Assembly: GCA_016182795.1 (NCBI GenBank)
Contig: JACPFW010000015.1
Location: 1 to 64,000, forward strand
Length of the DNA: 64,000 nt
Origin: Gemmatimonadota bacterium
Lineage (GTDB): Bacteria > Gemmatimonadota > Gemmatimonadetes > Gemmatimonadales > Gemmatimonadaceae
Direction: 5' to 3'
Made by a program: the position numbers and the translations under genes
The notes under the pieces: generated by a model
What the model was told of the DNA's origin: nothing
Database searches by the model: none
What the model saw: the letters and a program-made list of their open reading frames with translations, nothing else
Shown: positions 16,087 to 25,800 of the stretch, piece by piece
How the letters are laid out: each line of letters opens with the position of its first letter
Position numbering within the stretch: the first letter of the stretch is position 1

Positions 16087-16409
16087 TATTTCCTGAGACT
16101 CCGTCGGAATGCCTTATAGGCTTCCTCAATCGTCTTCGCCGTCAGGTCCTCGGTCGGGATGTCAGGCGGAAACTTCCGGGCGAGATGAAAGAGGACGTCC
16201 TTCTGGATATCGAGAGCTTTCGCGAGACCCTCGATGACGATGTCAGCCGGAATACGGCGTCCGTGCTCGATGTCATTCAAGTACTGGGGCGTAACCGGCG
16301 TGCCCTTTTCACTCCGAACACGATCGGCAAGTTCGCGCAGGCTCCACTTCCGGCGCTTGCGCTCGGCTGCTATCACGTCACCGAAGCTGGTAACCGTTTC
16401 GCTCGACAT
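16086..16409 (-). CDS. XRE-family transcriptional regulator
   Basis: This 107-aa protein begins MSSETVTSFGDVIAAERKR. Its Cro/C1 helix-turn-helix contains SLRELADRV and PVTPQYLNDIEHGRRIP. It is the partner repressor expected for the ImmA-like protease whose gene overlaps it. ATG16409 was preferred to a start at 16442 because the helix-turn-helix follows directly. A palindrome at 16456-16485 lies just upstream, between this gene and the divergent JAB gene, and is a natural operator. Confidence 0.85.
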   Translation of the reverse strand: MSSETVTSFGDVIAAERKRRKWSLRELADRVRSEKGTPVTPQYLNDIEHGRRIPADIVIEGLAKALDIQKDVLFHLARKFPPDIPTEDLTAKTIEEAYKAFRRSLRK

Positions 16410-16455
16410 ACTGCGAACTCCTAGAACAACGTGCGTGAGCAAGCGGCAATGCGAA

Positions 16456-16485
16456 ATACTTGCGTCTGCTTATCTGCGGAAGTAT
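16456..16485. promoter_or_regulatory. Palindromic operator between XRE and JAB genes
   Basis: ATACTTGCG (16456-16464) and CGGAAGTAT (16477-16485) form a near-perfect inverted repeat around an AT-richer centre in the 123-bp divergent gap. It is positioned to control both directions and is a likely binding site of the XRE protein. Confidence 0.5.
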
Positions 16486-16532
16486 GTAATAGAGTCTCGC
16501 GGCATACGTCAAGCGCTTCGTGGGAGAACCGT

Positions 16533-17192
16533 GTGATCGGAGATGTCGTCGTTCAACGCCTGTTGGCCGAGTTTGAACCTCGAACAGCTGCAATGCGATT
16601 CGATTCCGCGCAGGTTGGAGCAATCCGTCGGTCACTCAGGCGATCACGTGGAAACGAGATCTTCTTCTCCTCTGGTGCGAAAGCGCGTTGGGATTTTCTT
16701 GAGGCCGCTCGACGCCACCTTTGCTCACTCAGGGATCGCGAAGAACTTCTCGTGGCCTTTGGGACGAAAGGCGGCCCCTCTCGTCGCGCTCGCTCGTATC
16801 TAACTTCATTCATGCGAAGTGTCGGCACGGAGCGGCAGGTTGCCCTTGAGCCGCAACTTCTGTGCCGACTCATGGACGTCGCGAAATCCGCGAACGAGGA
16901 GGCGCTGATCATTCACAACCACCCGCCACACTGGATGAGAGGCATCGCGTCAGCCCTCGGACTGTGGAGGCCGACGCCTTCGGATCAGGACCGTGCTTTG
17001 ATGACGGCGTTCGAGACTGCGAGAGCTGCGGCGTGGTTCACTCACGCCGGGTGCGGAAGACTCCGCTGGTACCTTGTGGACGAGGAAGAGATTTCCGAGT
17101 TCCGGTTGCCGACGTGGGGCACGATCGGTGCGGTCCTTCAGCGACTCGGCTGGGCGGCGGCAACGCCCCAATCGGCTCCGAGCTCTCAGTGA
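16533..17192 (+). CDS. JAB/MPN (RadC-like) domain protein
   Basis: This 219-aa protein has a C-terminal JAMM signature: EALIIHNHPP, then PTPSDQD with a longer loop than RadC. The zinc ligands would be His-x-His and the following Asp. The N-terminal part is helical and basic. RadC-like JAB proteins are common on mobile elements and in defence loci, where some process ubiquitin-like partners. No such partner is visible here. GTG16533 with GGGAG upstream is chosen over a GTG at 16431 that lies in the presumed operator region. It is divergent from the XRE-ImmA-kinase-STAND set. Confidence 0.68.
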   Translation: MIGDVVVQRLLAEFEPRTAAMRFDSAQVGAIRRSLRRSRGNEIFFSSGAKARWDFLEAARRHLCSLRDREELLVAFGTKGGPSRRARSYLTSFMRSVGTERQVALEPQLLCRLMDVAKSANEEALIIHNHPPHWMRGIASALGLWRPTPSDQDRALMTAFETARAAAWFTHAGCGRLRWYLVDEEEISEFRLPTWGTIGAVLQRLGWAAATPQSAPSSQ

Positions 17193-17855
17193 ACTCACAA
17201 GCCGAATCCAGGGTGCCGAGGTGCGACTGCGAGATCGGCGCCGACGCGGGCCATGACACTCCGGACTCGGTGTTGTCACCGGACTCGGCAGGAATCAGGA
17301 AGCAGTTCTCCAACTTCCCCGCTTGAAACGCGAATTCCCACGGAGTCGGCCACGTAATCAGGGCTTTGTCAATCGCGAGACGACCACGAGACTTCAAGTC
17401 GATGCCGTGCCTCGCTTTCGCTCGCTTCCCCCTCGAATGTTCACCGTGTCGAGTGCAATTGCATCCGGTACAAGAGTGAGGTCGCGCGGGTCAACAAACG
17501 TACCTGTCCAGGGCGCATGTCGTCCAACGTAGTCGCATCGCCGCTCAACAATCGCGCAGACCGACGGAAGAACAGTCCGGTAGGCCTGCTGGCGCTTGCA
17601 CCCAACATCACTCGCGCGCTCGCCGCTCGTGACACGCGGGCGGACGGCCATCACGACAATCGCGTCAGCAGAGGTCACCGAAATCGTCGTCGCCTCGCCA
17701 TTGACGGCGATCGTCCCTCCTTACAGTTTTATCCTACATAAAATCAGGGAATGTACGGCTTGGAGGCGGTGGTTGGACGACACAATCTTCTTCGCGAGAC
17801 GCCCCGGCACCCGTCGGAGCGCACCCGTACTCGATACCACCTGGAGGCTCCGAGC
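17193..17855. other. Gap with decayed minus-strand coding remnants
   Basis: There is no intact gene. On the minus strand, about 17678-17394 encodes a protein-like segment (VDPRDLTLVPDAIALDTVN). A different frame at about 17430-17200 encodes another (LAIDKALITWPTPWEFAFQ, then LENCFLIP). They abut near 17400, which suggests one gene broken by a frameshift. The family is not recognised. A BlaI-like palindrome lies at 17726-17744 and the leader of the next gene follows. Confidence 0.35.
17726..17744. promoter_or_regulatory. Putative BlaI/CopY-type operator upstream of the copper efflux cluster
   Basis: The sequence GTTTTATCCTACATAAAAT matches the perfect palindrome at 44657 (ATTTTACACAGTGTAAAAT) in length, central single base and TTTTA/TAAAA arms, with several inner mismatches. 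It lies 112 bp before the first gene of the cluster. Confidence 0.42.
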
Positions 17856-18347
17856 ATGAGACACACGGCCGTTGCGGGATACGCCATCGCCGTGCTGACG
17901 GCAATCGCCGTCAGCGCCAGTCAGGCTTCCGCCCAGGGGCAGATGGGCACCAGTGGCATGGCCGCCCATCAGGGCATGATGGCACAGCAGGGCATGTCGG
18001 GCGCGACAATGGCGCAAATGCAGGCGATGATGACGCGAACCGACGGGATGGTGCAGCGCACACAGCAGATGGCACAGCATGCCCAGGCGATGCCCATGGC
18101 AATGGCCGGCGGGCACGCGATGCAGCTGATGACCGATCACCTGGCCGCGATGTCGGTGCAGGCGAAGGGACTAACCACGCAGATGCACACGCTCATGCAG
18201 GACCAGAAGGTGATGAGCGACGGGACGATGCAGCGCGAAATGGGTACGATGCAGAAGTCCCTTGGGGACATGCTCGGCACGATGGATCGCATGGTGCAGG
18301 CGATGGAGAAGATGCAACACGGCGCCGCGGCGCCCGCTCGTCCATAG
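17856..18347 (+). CDS. Methionine-rich periplasmic protein, probably metal-binding
   Basis: This 163-aa protein starts at ATG17856 with GGAGG upstream. A signal peptide (cleavage near SQASAQ) is followed by a helical domain unusually rich in Met, Gln and His (QGMMAQQGMSG, MAMAGGHAMQLM). Met-rich exported proteins next to CusCBA-like genes typically bind Cu(I) or Ag(I). It heads a tightly spaced run of genes, and the next start overlaps its stop. No named family is recognised. Confidence 0.72.
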   Translation: MRHTAVAGYAIAVLTAIAVSASQASAQGQMGTSGMAAHQGMMAQQGMSGATMAQMQAMMTRTDGMVQRTQQMAQHAQAMPMAMAGGHAMQLMTDHLAAMSVQAKGLTTQMHTLMQDQKVMSDGTMQREMGTMQKSLGDMLGTMDRMVQAMEKMQHGAAAPARP

Positions 18348-19207
18348 TGGAAGCTGTCGTGCGCCGCTCGCTGCTCACGCTCCTGTTGGCGGTCGTCGGT
18401 CCGACTGTCGCGTCGGCGCAGGACTCCTTCGTCCTGTTCGGCAACGCCCAGTTCTCCGCCGGTCGGTACGGGGGCGACCGCGCGGTCAGCACGGCGTATC
18501 TGTCCGTCGGCACGCTCGGCAATCGCGGCCGTTGGCGCTGGTGGGCGTCGCTCCCGTTCGTGTTTCAGGATGCCGCTACCGTCCGCACGGTGGGCGCGGG
18601 CATGGTGCCCGTGGGCGGAAGTCCGCACGGCACGATGTCCGGCACGGCCGGTGGCATGATGGGAGGCGGCACATCCAACACGGCGGGGATGGATCGCGGC
18701 GGCAGCGGCATGATCGGTCACGCGGGCGTTGGCGATCCCATCCTTCGTCTCGACGTATCGCCATGGGCTGCTCCCGGAGCCCCGCAATCCGGCACCATCT
18801 ACGCTGCCGTCAAGGCCCCGGTGGCATCGGCGGCGGAGGGGTTCGGGACGGGTCGCTGGGACGAGGGGATCGGCGCGACATACTCGCGTCATGCGGCCGC
18901 CTTTTCGGTGCTGCTCGATGGCGCGTACTGGCACGTCGGCCGCGCGACCACCGACCCGTTCCGTGACGTGGCCAGCGGCAGCCTCACGCTCACGCGCCCC
19001 CTGGCCTCGGCGGACCAACACGTGTACGCGAGCGCCCTCGCGACGACGCCGTTCGCGCGTGGCTGGCAGGCGCCGGTACAACTCGCGATCGGCTGGAGTC
19101 GCGTGGGCGCCGATCGCCGGGTGCTCGCGGTAACGGCCGGTGCTGGCCTGACGGCGACCGCTCCCGCGCTCACGATGTCCGCGTCGTGGCAGTGGAGCGT
19201 TCGGTGA
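18347..19207 (+). CDS. Exported outer-membrane beta-barrel-like protein
   Basis: This 286-aa protein with a signal peptide (ending VASAQ) starts at GTG18347, overlapping the previous stop. The mature part has alternating beta-strand patterns (WRWWASLPFVF, AAFSVLLDGAYW, LTMSASWQW) and a Gly/Met-rich loop near residues 85-125. It resembles small outer-membrane transporter-type barrels often found beside metal efflux genes. The substrate is unknown. The next gene overlaps by 4 bp. Confidence 0.65.
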   Translation: MEAVVRRSLLTLLLAVVGPTVASAQDSFVLFGNAQFSAGRYGGDRAVSTAYLSVGTLGNRGRWRWWASLPFVFQDAATVRTVGAGMVPVGGSPHGTMSGTAGGMMGGGTSNTAGMDRGGSGMIGHAGVGDPILRLDVSPWAAPGAPQSGTIYAAVKAPVASAAEGFGTGRWDEGIGATYSRHAAAFSVLLDGAYWHVGRATTDPFRDVASGSLTLTRPLASADQHVYASALATTPFARGWQAPVQLAIGWSRVGADRRVLAVTAGAGLTATAPALTMSASWQWSVR

Positions 19208-19776
19208 CCGACAGGCGCCCTCGCTCGCGCGCGTCCGCGGCGCTGACGGCACTCGCCGTGACGCTGCTGATGGCCGCGTCGGCTCATGCTCAGACGTGCG
19301 ACCACACGTCGCGCACGGCTTCCGTCGCGACGTCGCGTCATGATGACCGACGAATGGCGAAGCCGACGATGTCGATGATGTCCATTACGTCTGCGATGTC
19401 TGCGATGTCTACGATGCCCTCCGCACTCGAGTCCGACGTGCAAGTCGGGGTCGTCCCGCCCATGCATCACGCCATGCGCGCGCACGTTGGCGGAGCGCGA
19501 CCAGACGTTCGCTCGGCATCGCCCTCAACGCCGAGCGTGCGAGCGCAGCTCTCGGCGCGGGGAACGGACTGCTGTGCGAATCCGGAGGGCAACGCCCCAG
19601 GGTGTCCGTCCTGTCCGGTCGGCATGGGTTGCGCGAACTCTGTTCCTCCGAGTGCACTCGCGTCCGTCACGCTGGCATCGGCGGCACGCGTCACCGGCGG
19701 CGTAGCGCATGGAGGCAGCTCGATCTCGCCCGCGACCTGGTCGCGCGCGCTTGACACGCCCCCTCCGAGAGGCTGA
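19204..19776 (+). CDS. Exported Met/Cys/His-rich protein of unknown function
   Basis: This 190-aa protein begins at GTG19204, which overlaps the preceding stop (GTGA). A signal peptide ends near ASAHAQ. A Met/Ser run follows (MSMMSITSAMSAMS), then His pairs (MHHAMRAH) and a Cys-dense patch (DCCANPEGNAPGCPSCPVG). These clusters suggest soft-metal ligands. No family is recognised and parts look low-complexity. Its place between copper-cluster genes supports a metal-related role. Confidence 0.55.
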   Translation: MTDRRPRSRASAALTALAVTLLMAASAHAQTCDHTSRTASVATSRHDDRRMAKPTMSMMSITSAMSAMSTMPSALESDVQVGVVPPMHHAMRAHVGGARPDVRSASPSTPSVRAQLSARGTDCCANPEGNAPGCPSCPVGMGCANSVPPSALASVTLASAARVTGGVAHGGSSISPATWSRALDTPPPRG

Positions 19777-19902
19777 GTCTCGTTCATCGGCGCATCGCGC
19801 CGATAACCGACTGTGTGTTCGTGCCGCCCCGCTGGCGAACGATTCGCCACGTGGCATCCTCTCTGCGCTTCGAGGTCGCTCGTGTTCCTACCATCCGTGC
19901 CC

Positions 19903-21276
19903 ATGCCGCGCGTCGGCAGGGCAATCCGTCGATCGCCGTCCGTAAATGGTGGCGCGCATCGCGCCGGCCCGCTGCACTCAACGTTGGCTTTGGTCGCATG
20001 GAGTCTGCTCGCCGCGACCACTCCCCTCCAGGCGCAGCGCGTTGCCGCCTCGCCGGACGGATTGCGACTCGGAACGCTCTATTCCGCCGCCGAGCGCGCG
20101 AATCCGCGCATAGCTGCGGCGAACGCGCTGGTGGTCGCTGCGGAGGCGCGGGTGCCTGGCACCCGACGGCCCCCCGATCCGCAGGTGCAGCTTGGCCTCA
20201 TGAACCGCTCGCTTCCAGGGCTCGGTCCGATGGACCCGCTCGGCATGACGCAGTTGCAGGTCATGCAGATGCTGCCGACGGCGGGCAAGCTGGGGCTCGC
20301 GGGGGCCGCGGCCGACGCGCGCGTGGGTGGTGCGCGCGCACGGGCCACCGACCTCCGATGGGAGGTGCGGAGCCAGGTGGCGGCTGCCTTCTACGAGGTG
20401 TACCGCACCGAACGCAGCATCAGCATCGCAAGGCAGACGCGGCAGCTGATGCAGGATGTCGCATCGACGAGTGAAGCGATGTTTCGCGTCGGCGAGACGG
20501 TGCAGGCGGACGTCCTGAAGGCGCAGGTTGAAGTCGCACGGATGACAGAGGACATCACCGCTATGCAGGCCATGCGCGCCGTCAACCTCGCCCGGCTCTC
20601 CGGGCTCCTCGATCAGCCCATCGACTCGACGGCCGGCGATGCCGTGTTGCCGGCCTTTCCGAGGCAGTTGCCGACACCCGACAGCTTGATGGTGCGGGCC
20701 GCCGCTCGGCGTCCGATGGTGCAAGCCGGTGAGGCCGACGTGCGCGCGGCCGAGGCCGAAGCGCGGCTCGCCACGCGCGAGATCTGGCCGGACCTCCAGG
20801 TTGGCGTTCAGTACGGACAGCGCGGCGGCATGAATGGTCAGGAGCGGATGGGCAGCCTCATGATCGGGGCCAGTGTGCCCATTTGGGCGCGCAGCAGGCA
20901 ATACCGGATGCGTGACGAGACCGAGGCGATGCGCGCGATGGCGGCGGCAGATCTGGCGGCGATGCGCGCCGACACGCGCGCGCGGGTCGGCGTGGCGTAC
21001 GCCGAATGGTCGCGTGCGCGGAACTTGAGGTCCCTCTATGAGACTGCGGTACTCCCGCAGGCACGCGCTGCCGTCGCCGCGGCGATGGCGGCATACCGCG
21101 TCGGGCGCGTCAACCTGATGACCGTGCTCGACAACCAGGCCACCGTGAACCGCTACGAACAGGAACTCGCCGCGCTCGATGCGGCCGAAGGCATGACGCT
21201 TGCCGACATGGAAATGCTGCTTGGCCAGGAACTCTTTGACTCCAATGCCGGCCGGACGACGCCGGGAGGAAAGTGA
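19903..21276 (+). CDS. CusC-like outer-membrane efflux protein (TolC family)
   Basis: This 457-aa protein has the TolC-family double OEP repeat: long amphipathic helices, GETVQADVLKAQVEV near the repeat centre and GRVNLMTVLDNQATVNRYE near the end. It forms the outer-membrane channel of a tripartite RND pump. ATG19903 starts a signal-peptide-like N-terminus ending PLQAQ. Further upstream codons are not protein-like. The membrane-fusion gene follows immediately. The unusually high Met content agrees with copper or silver export. Confidence 0.85.
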   Translation: MPRVGRAIRRSPSVNGGAHRAGPLHSTLALVAWSLLAATTPLQAQRVAASPDGLRLGTLYSAAERANPRIAAANALVVAAEARVPGTRRPPDPQVQLGLMNRSLPGLGPMDPLGMTQLQVMQMLPTAGKLGLAGAAADARVGGARARATDLRWEVRSQVAAAFYEVYRTERSISIARQTRQLMQDVASTSEAMFRVGETVQADVLKAQVEVARMTEDITAMQAMRAVNLARLSGLLDQPIDSTAGDAVLPAFPRQLPTPDSLMVRAAARRPMVQAGEADVRAAEAEARLATREIWPDLQVGVQYGQRGGMNGQERMGSLMIGASVPIWARSRQYRMRDETEAMRAMAAADLAAMRADTRARVGVAYAEWSRARNLRSLYETAVLPQARAAVAAAMAAYRVGRVNLMTVLDNQATVNRYEQELAALDAAEGMTLADMEMLLGQELFDSNAGRTTPGGK

Positions 21277-21278
21277 TA

Positions 21279-22856
21279 ATGCCAGAAGCCATGGACAAGA
21301 CCGGCGCGTCGGCTCCCGACAAGGGGATCTTTGGTACCAAGCCGCGCAATCACGCTGCACGGCTGCGTGCCGTCGTACTGGGGATCGCGGTGATTGCTGG
21401 GGCCGTCGGCGTCGCGTTCTACGCCGGACGCGGCAAGGCGCCGCCCGCGGAGGGCGCCGGGCATCAGCACGGTGCGGCTGCCGGCGCCGACGCGGCGCAG
21501 CCCGTGATGTTGACATCCGAGCAGGCGCGGCGGATCGGAGTCACGTATGCGGCAGTCGAGCGCAGCGCGCTCGCCCAGGAGATCCGCACAGTGGCCCAGG
21601 TCACGTTCGACGAGACGCGCGTGCGCGCCGTCACGCTGAAGTTCGACGGCTGGATCGACCGCCTCTTCGTGGACTACACCGGTCGCGACGTGCGAGCGGG
21701 AGAACCCCTGGTGTCCACGTATGCCCCGATGCTGTTGAGTGCCGAAGAAGAACTGGCGATTGCGTCCAGGCTCGCGCGGGATGTGGCGGGCACGGACGCG
21801 GCCGCCGCTGCCAATGCGCGGTCGCTCCTGACGGCCGCGCGGCAACGGCTGCTGAACTGGGATGTCCCAGCCGCGGAGGTCGAACGGGTGGAGCGCACCG
21901 GCGAGGCGCAGAAGTCGCTCATGATCCGCGCCCCGTATTCGGGCGTGGTCGTGGACAAGCTGGTCCTGCAGGGACAGCGCGTCATGGCTGGCGACCCGCT
22001 CTTCCGCATCGCCGATCTCTCCGTGGTGTGGGTGGAGGGCGAGGTGTTCGAACGGGATCTGGCGCTGGTGCATGTCGGGGAGGCTGTCGATGTCGAACTG
22101 CAGGCCCTTCCAGGGGTGACGCGGCGCGGGCGCATCGTCTTCCTGCAGCCGACCGTCAACAACGAGACACGCACGGTACGCGTCCGCGTGGAACTCGAGA
22201 ACGCGAGTGGTGCGCTCAAGCCGGGCATGTACGCCACAATTCACATTCGCTCTGCGGGGGGAGCGCCAGTCCTCCACGTCCCACGGTCAGCCATGCTGTC
22301 CACGGGACGCCGCGATCTGGTCTTCGTCCAGCGTCCGGACGGCATGCTCGAGCCGCGCGACGTCGTGCGCGGCATCGCCACCGACGAGCGGGTCGAGGTG
22401 AAGTCAGGACTTCGGATGGGCGAGACGGTCGTTGCCTCGGCCACCTTCCTCGTCGATGCCGAATCCAACCTCGGCTCGATGCTCGGGGGTATGGCCGGCA
22501 TGCCGGGCATGGATATGTCCGCGCCGGGCGGGGGCGCTGCGGGTACGCCGCCGCCGAGTGCGGCCGAGGATCACTCCAAGCATGACATGCCAGGAATGGA
22601 CATGTCCGGCGCGAAGGCGGTGACGCCACAGACGCCAGCCACGAAATCACCGGCCAAGAGGCCGTCGCCCAAGCCGCCGACGTCGGCGCCGGCGATGGAT
22701 CACGCGATGCACGATATGCCGGGCATGGAAATGCCGCCGACAGCCTCGACTCCGACCAAGGCGTCAGGCAAGGCGAAGACGACGTCGCCGGTGAAGCCGA
22801 AGGCGAAGCCCGATACCATGCCGGCGATGCCCGGCATGAAGCACCCCAACGGCTGA
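21279..22856 (+). CDS. CusB-like membrane-fusion protein with Met/His-rich C-terminal tail
   Basis: This 525-aa periplasmic adaptor starts at ATG21279, 9 bases after GGAGG. An N-terminal membrane segment (about 27-50) precedes CusB-type barrel-sandwich and beta-barrel domains (DGWIDRLFVDYTGRDVRAG, IRAPYSGVVVDKLVLQGQ). From about residue 400 a 125-residue tail is built of repeated MPGMDM and MDHAMHDMPGM-type motifs with Lys/Pro linkers. The adaptor links CusC-like and CusA-like proteins. The tail probably captures Cu(I) or Ag(I), replacing a separate CusF. Confidence 0.87.
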   Translation: MPEAMDKTGASAPDKGIFGTKPRNHAARLRAVVLGIAVIAGAVGVAFYAGRGKAPPAEGAGHQHGAAAGADAAQPVMLTSEQARRIGVTYAAVERSALAQEIRTVAQVTFDETRVRAVTLKFDGWIDRLFVDYTGRDVRAGEPLVSTYAPMLLSAEEELAIASRLARDVAGTDAAAAANARSLLTAARQRLLNWDVPAAEVERVERTGEAQKSLMIRAPYSGVVVDKLVLQGQRVMAGDPLFRIADLSVVWVEGEVFERDLALVHVGEAVDVELQALPGVTRRGRIVFLQPTVNNETRTVRVRVELENASGALKPGMYATIHIRSAGGAPVLHVPRSAMLSTGRRDLVFVQRPDGMLEPRDVVRGIATDERVEVKSGLRMGETVVASATFLVDAESNLGSMLGGMAGMPGMDMSAPGGGAAGTPPPSAAEDHSKHDMPGMDMSGAKAVTPQTPATKSPAKRPSPKPPTSAPAMDHAMHDMPGMEMPPTASTPTKASGKAKTTSPVKPKAKPDTMPAMPGMKHPNG

Positions 22857-22867
22857 GGAATTCCCCG

Positions 22868-25800
22868 ATGCTCAAACGGATCATCGCCTGGTCGGCGGGC
22901 AACAAGTTCCTCGTCGTGCTCTTCACGGTGGCGGCGGTTTTGGCGGGGGTCATCGCGGTCCGCCGCACGCCGCTGGAGGCGCTGCCCGACCTCAGCGACG
23001 TGCAAGTCATCGTCCAGACCGAATACAACGAACAGGCACCGCGCATCGTGGAGGATCAGGTCACGTACCCGATTGCCGCCGAGATGCTCAAGGTCCCGGG
23101 CGCGCGCACGGTGCGTGGATACTCGTATTTCGGCGTGTCGTTCGTCTATATCATCTTTGACGACGGCACCGATCTGTACTGGGCGCGCAGTCGCGTGCTC
23201 GAATATCTGAATGGCCTGAAAGGGCGCCTGCCAGAGACGGTCTCCCCGACCCTCGGTCCCGACGCCACCGGGCTTGGCTGGGTGTACCAATACGCGCTCG
23301 AGGATACAACGGGGCGCATGAGCCTCGCCGATCTGCGTTCGCTGCAGGACTGGTACTTGCGCTATCAGTTGACCTCGGTCCCCGGCGTCTCCGAAGTCGC
23401 CACCATCGGCGGCTTTGAGAAGCAGTATCAGGTCGATCTGGATCCGGCGAAGCTGCTTGCGTATCGCATCCCGGTGACACGGGTGATGCAGGCAATCCAG
23501 GGCGCGAATGCGGATGTGGGTGCGATGGTCGTCGAGCTGTCTGAGCGGGAGTACATGGTCCGCGGCCTCGGCTACCTGAAGTCGATCACCGACATCGAGA
23601 ATGTGGTCGTCGGCGCGACCGCCGCCGGCACGCCGATTCGCGTGGCTGAGTTGGGGCAGGTGAACGTGGGTCCGGCGGTGCGCCGCGGCGTGGCCGAGCT
23701 CGACGGCCGCGGCGATGCGGTGGGCGCCATCGTGGTGATGCGGTTCGGGCAGAACGCGTTGACCACGATCGAACGCGTGAAGGACCGCCTCAAGGAGATT
23801 GCGCCGGGACTGCCCCCGGGCGTCGTCGTGCGCCCGGTCTATGATCGCAGCGACCTCATTGAACGCGCCATCGAGACGCTGCGCGGCAAGCTGCTGGAGG
23901 AGAGCCTGGTCGTCGCGCTGGTGTGCATCGTGTTCCTGCTGCACGCGCGGTCGGCGTTGGTGGCCATTCTGACGCTCCCGATCGGCATTCTGATGGCGTT
24001 CGTCGCCATGCGGGGCGTGAAGGTCGGCGCGGACATCATGTCGCTTGGTGGCATCGCCATCGCCATCGGCGCCATGATCGACGCTGCCATTGTGATGATC
24101 GAGAACCTGCACAAGCACCTTGAGCGCCGCATCGCCGCGAAGGAGCGAGCGGCGACCGGCGCCGAAGGGACGTCGCGCTGGCTCGACACCGGCGTGCTGA
24201 CCATTGGCGAACGCTGGCAGGTGGTGGTGGAGGCCGCACAGGAGGTCGGCCCAGCGCTCTTCTTCTCGCTGCTCATCATCACGGTATCGTTCCTCCCCGT
24301 CTTCGCGCTCGAAGGGCAGGAGGGACGTCTCTTCCATCCGCTGGCGTTCACCAAGACGTTCGCGATGGCGGCGTCGAGCCTGCTCTCGGTGACGCTCGTC
24401 CCGGTGACGATGGGGCTCTTTGTCACGGGGCGGATCTTCCGCGAGTCGGCCAATCCCGTGAATCGCGTGCTCATCCGATGGTATCGGCCCATGATCACCT
24501 TCGTCCTGCGTCATCGCTGGCCGGTGGTGGCGGCGTCGGTGGTGGTGGTCATTCTCACCTGGGTGCCGTGGACCCGTATCGGCAGCGAGTTCATGCCGCC
24601 ACTGGGCGAGGGAAGCATTCTCTACATGCCCACGACACTGCCCGGCGTCAGCGTGGCGCGCGCTCGCGAGATTCTGCGCATCCAGGACGAGATTCTCAAG
24701 AAGTTCCCCGAAGTGGATCACGTCTGGGGCAAGGGGGGGCGCGCCAACACGGCAACCGATCCCGCAGGGCTCGACATGTTCGAGACGACGATCACGCTCA
24801 AGCCGCAGAGCGAATGGCGCCCTGGCATGACGTACGACGGGCTCGTGGCCGAAATGGACTCGGCGGTACGCATGCCGGGCGTCACGAACGCGTGGACGAT
24901 GCCGATCAAGGGGCGCATCGACATGCTCGCGACCGGAATCCGCACGCCAGTCGGCATCAAGGTGTTCGGGCCCGACCTCGCGGAGTTGGAGCGCATCGGT
25001 CGCGAGGTCGAGCGGGCGGTGCAGATGGTGCCGGGCACACGCAGCGCGTTCGCCGAGCGCGCGGTCAGTGGCTATTACCTCGACATCGACATCGACCGGC
25101 AGGCCGCGGCGCGCCATGGCCTCAACGTCGGCGACGTGCAGGCGGTCATTGCCACCGCGATCGGCGGCATGACGATCACGCAGACGGTCGAAGGTCGACA
25201 GCGCTTCGGGGTGCGCGTGCGCTACCCGCAGGAACTGCGCGACACCCCCGAGCGGCTTGCCGCTGTGCTCGTGCCCGTGAGTCATTCAACTGCGGGCGGC
25301 GCCTCGTCCGCCGGCATGGGGAGCATGGGTGGCGGAGCTTCTGCGCTCAGCGGCAATGCGGCACAGGTGCCGCTGGGCCAGATCGCCACCATCCGGTCCG
25401 TCGCGGGGCCGATGGTCGTGCGCACGGAGGGCGCCATGCCGACGGCGTGGGTCTACGTGGACGTCGCGGGTCGGGACATTGGCGGCTACGTGGCGGACGC
25501 GCAGCGGGAAGTGGCCGCTCGCGTGACGATGCCTCCGGGGTATTCGCTCGTGTGGAGCGGGCAGTACGAATACATGCAGCGGGCCAAGGAGACCATGAAG
25601 CTGGTGATCCCGGCCACGCTCGCGCTGATCTTCCTGCTGCTCTACTTCAACTTCAACAGCGTCGGCGAGACCCTGATCGTCATGCTCTCGCTCCCCTTCG
25701 CGTTGGTCGGGGGCATCTGGTTCCTCTGGGCACTCAGCTTCAATTGGTCCGTGGCGGTGGCCATTGGCTTCATTGCCTTGGCGGGCGTTGCGGCCGAGAC

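Noticed and set aside
17200-17700. HNH endonuclease remnant in the minus-strand frame
   Set aside because: A Cys-rich stretch with His residues hinted at it, but the spacing does not fit the HNH motif and the frame is broken.
19978-21516. Long minus-strand frame opposite the CusC-like gene
   Set aside because: Basic, low-hydrophobicity composition and no motif. The plus-strand TolC-family gene explains the DNA.
22700-25285. Long open frame on the minus strand opposite the cusA gene
   Set aside because: It is His/Arg-rich with no domain, and lies exactly antisense to a well supported RND gene. In GC-rich DNA such mirror frames are expected.
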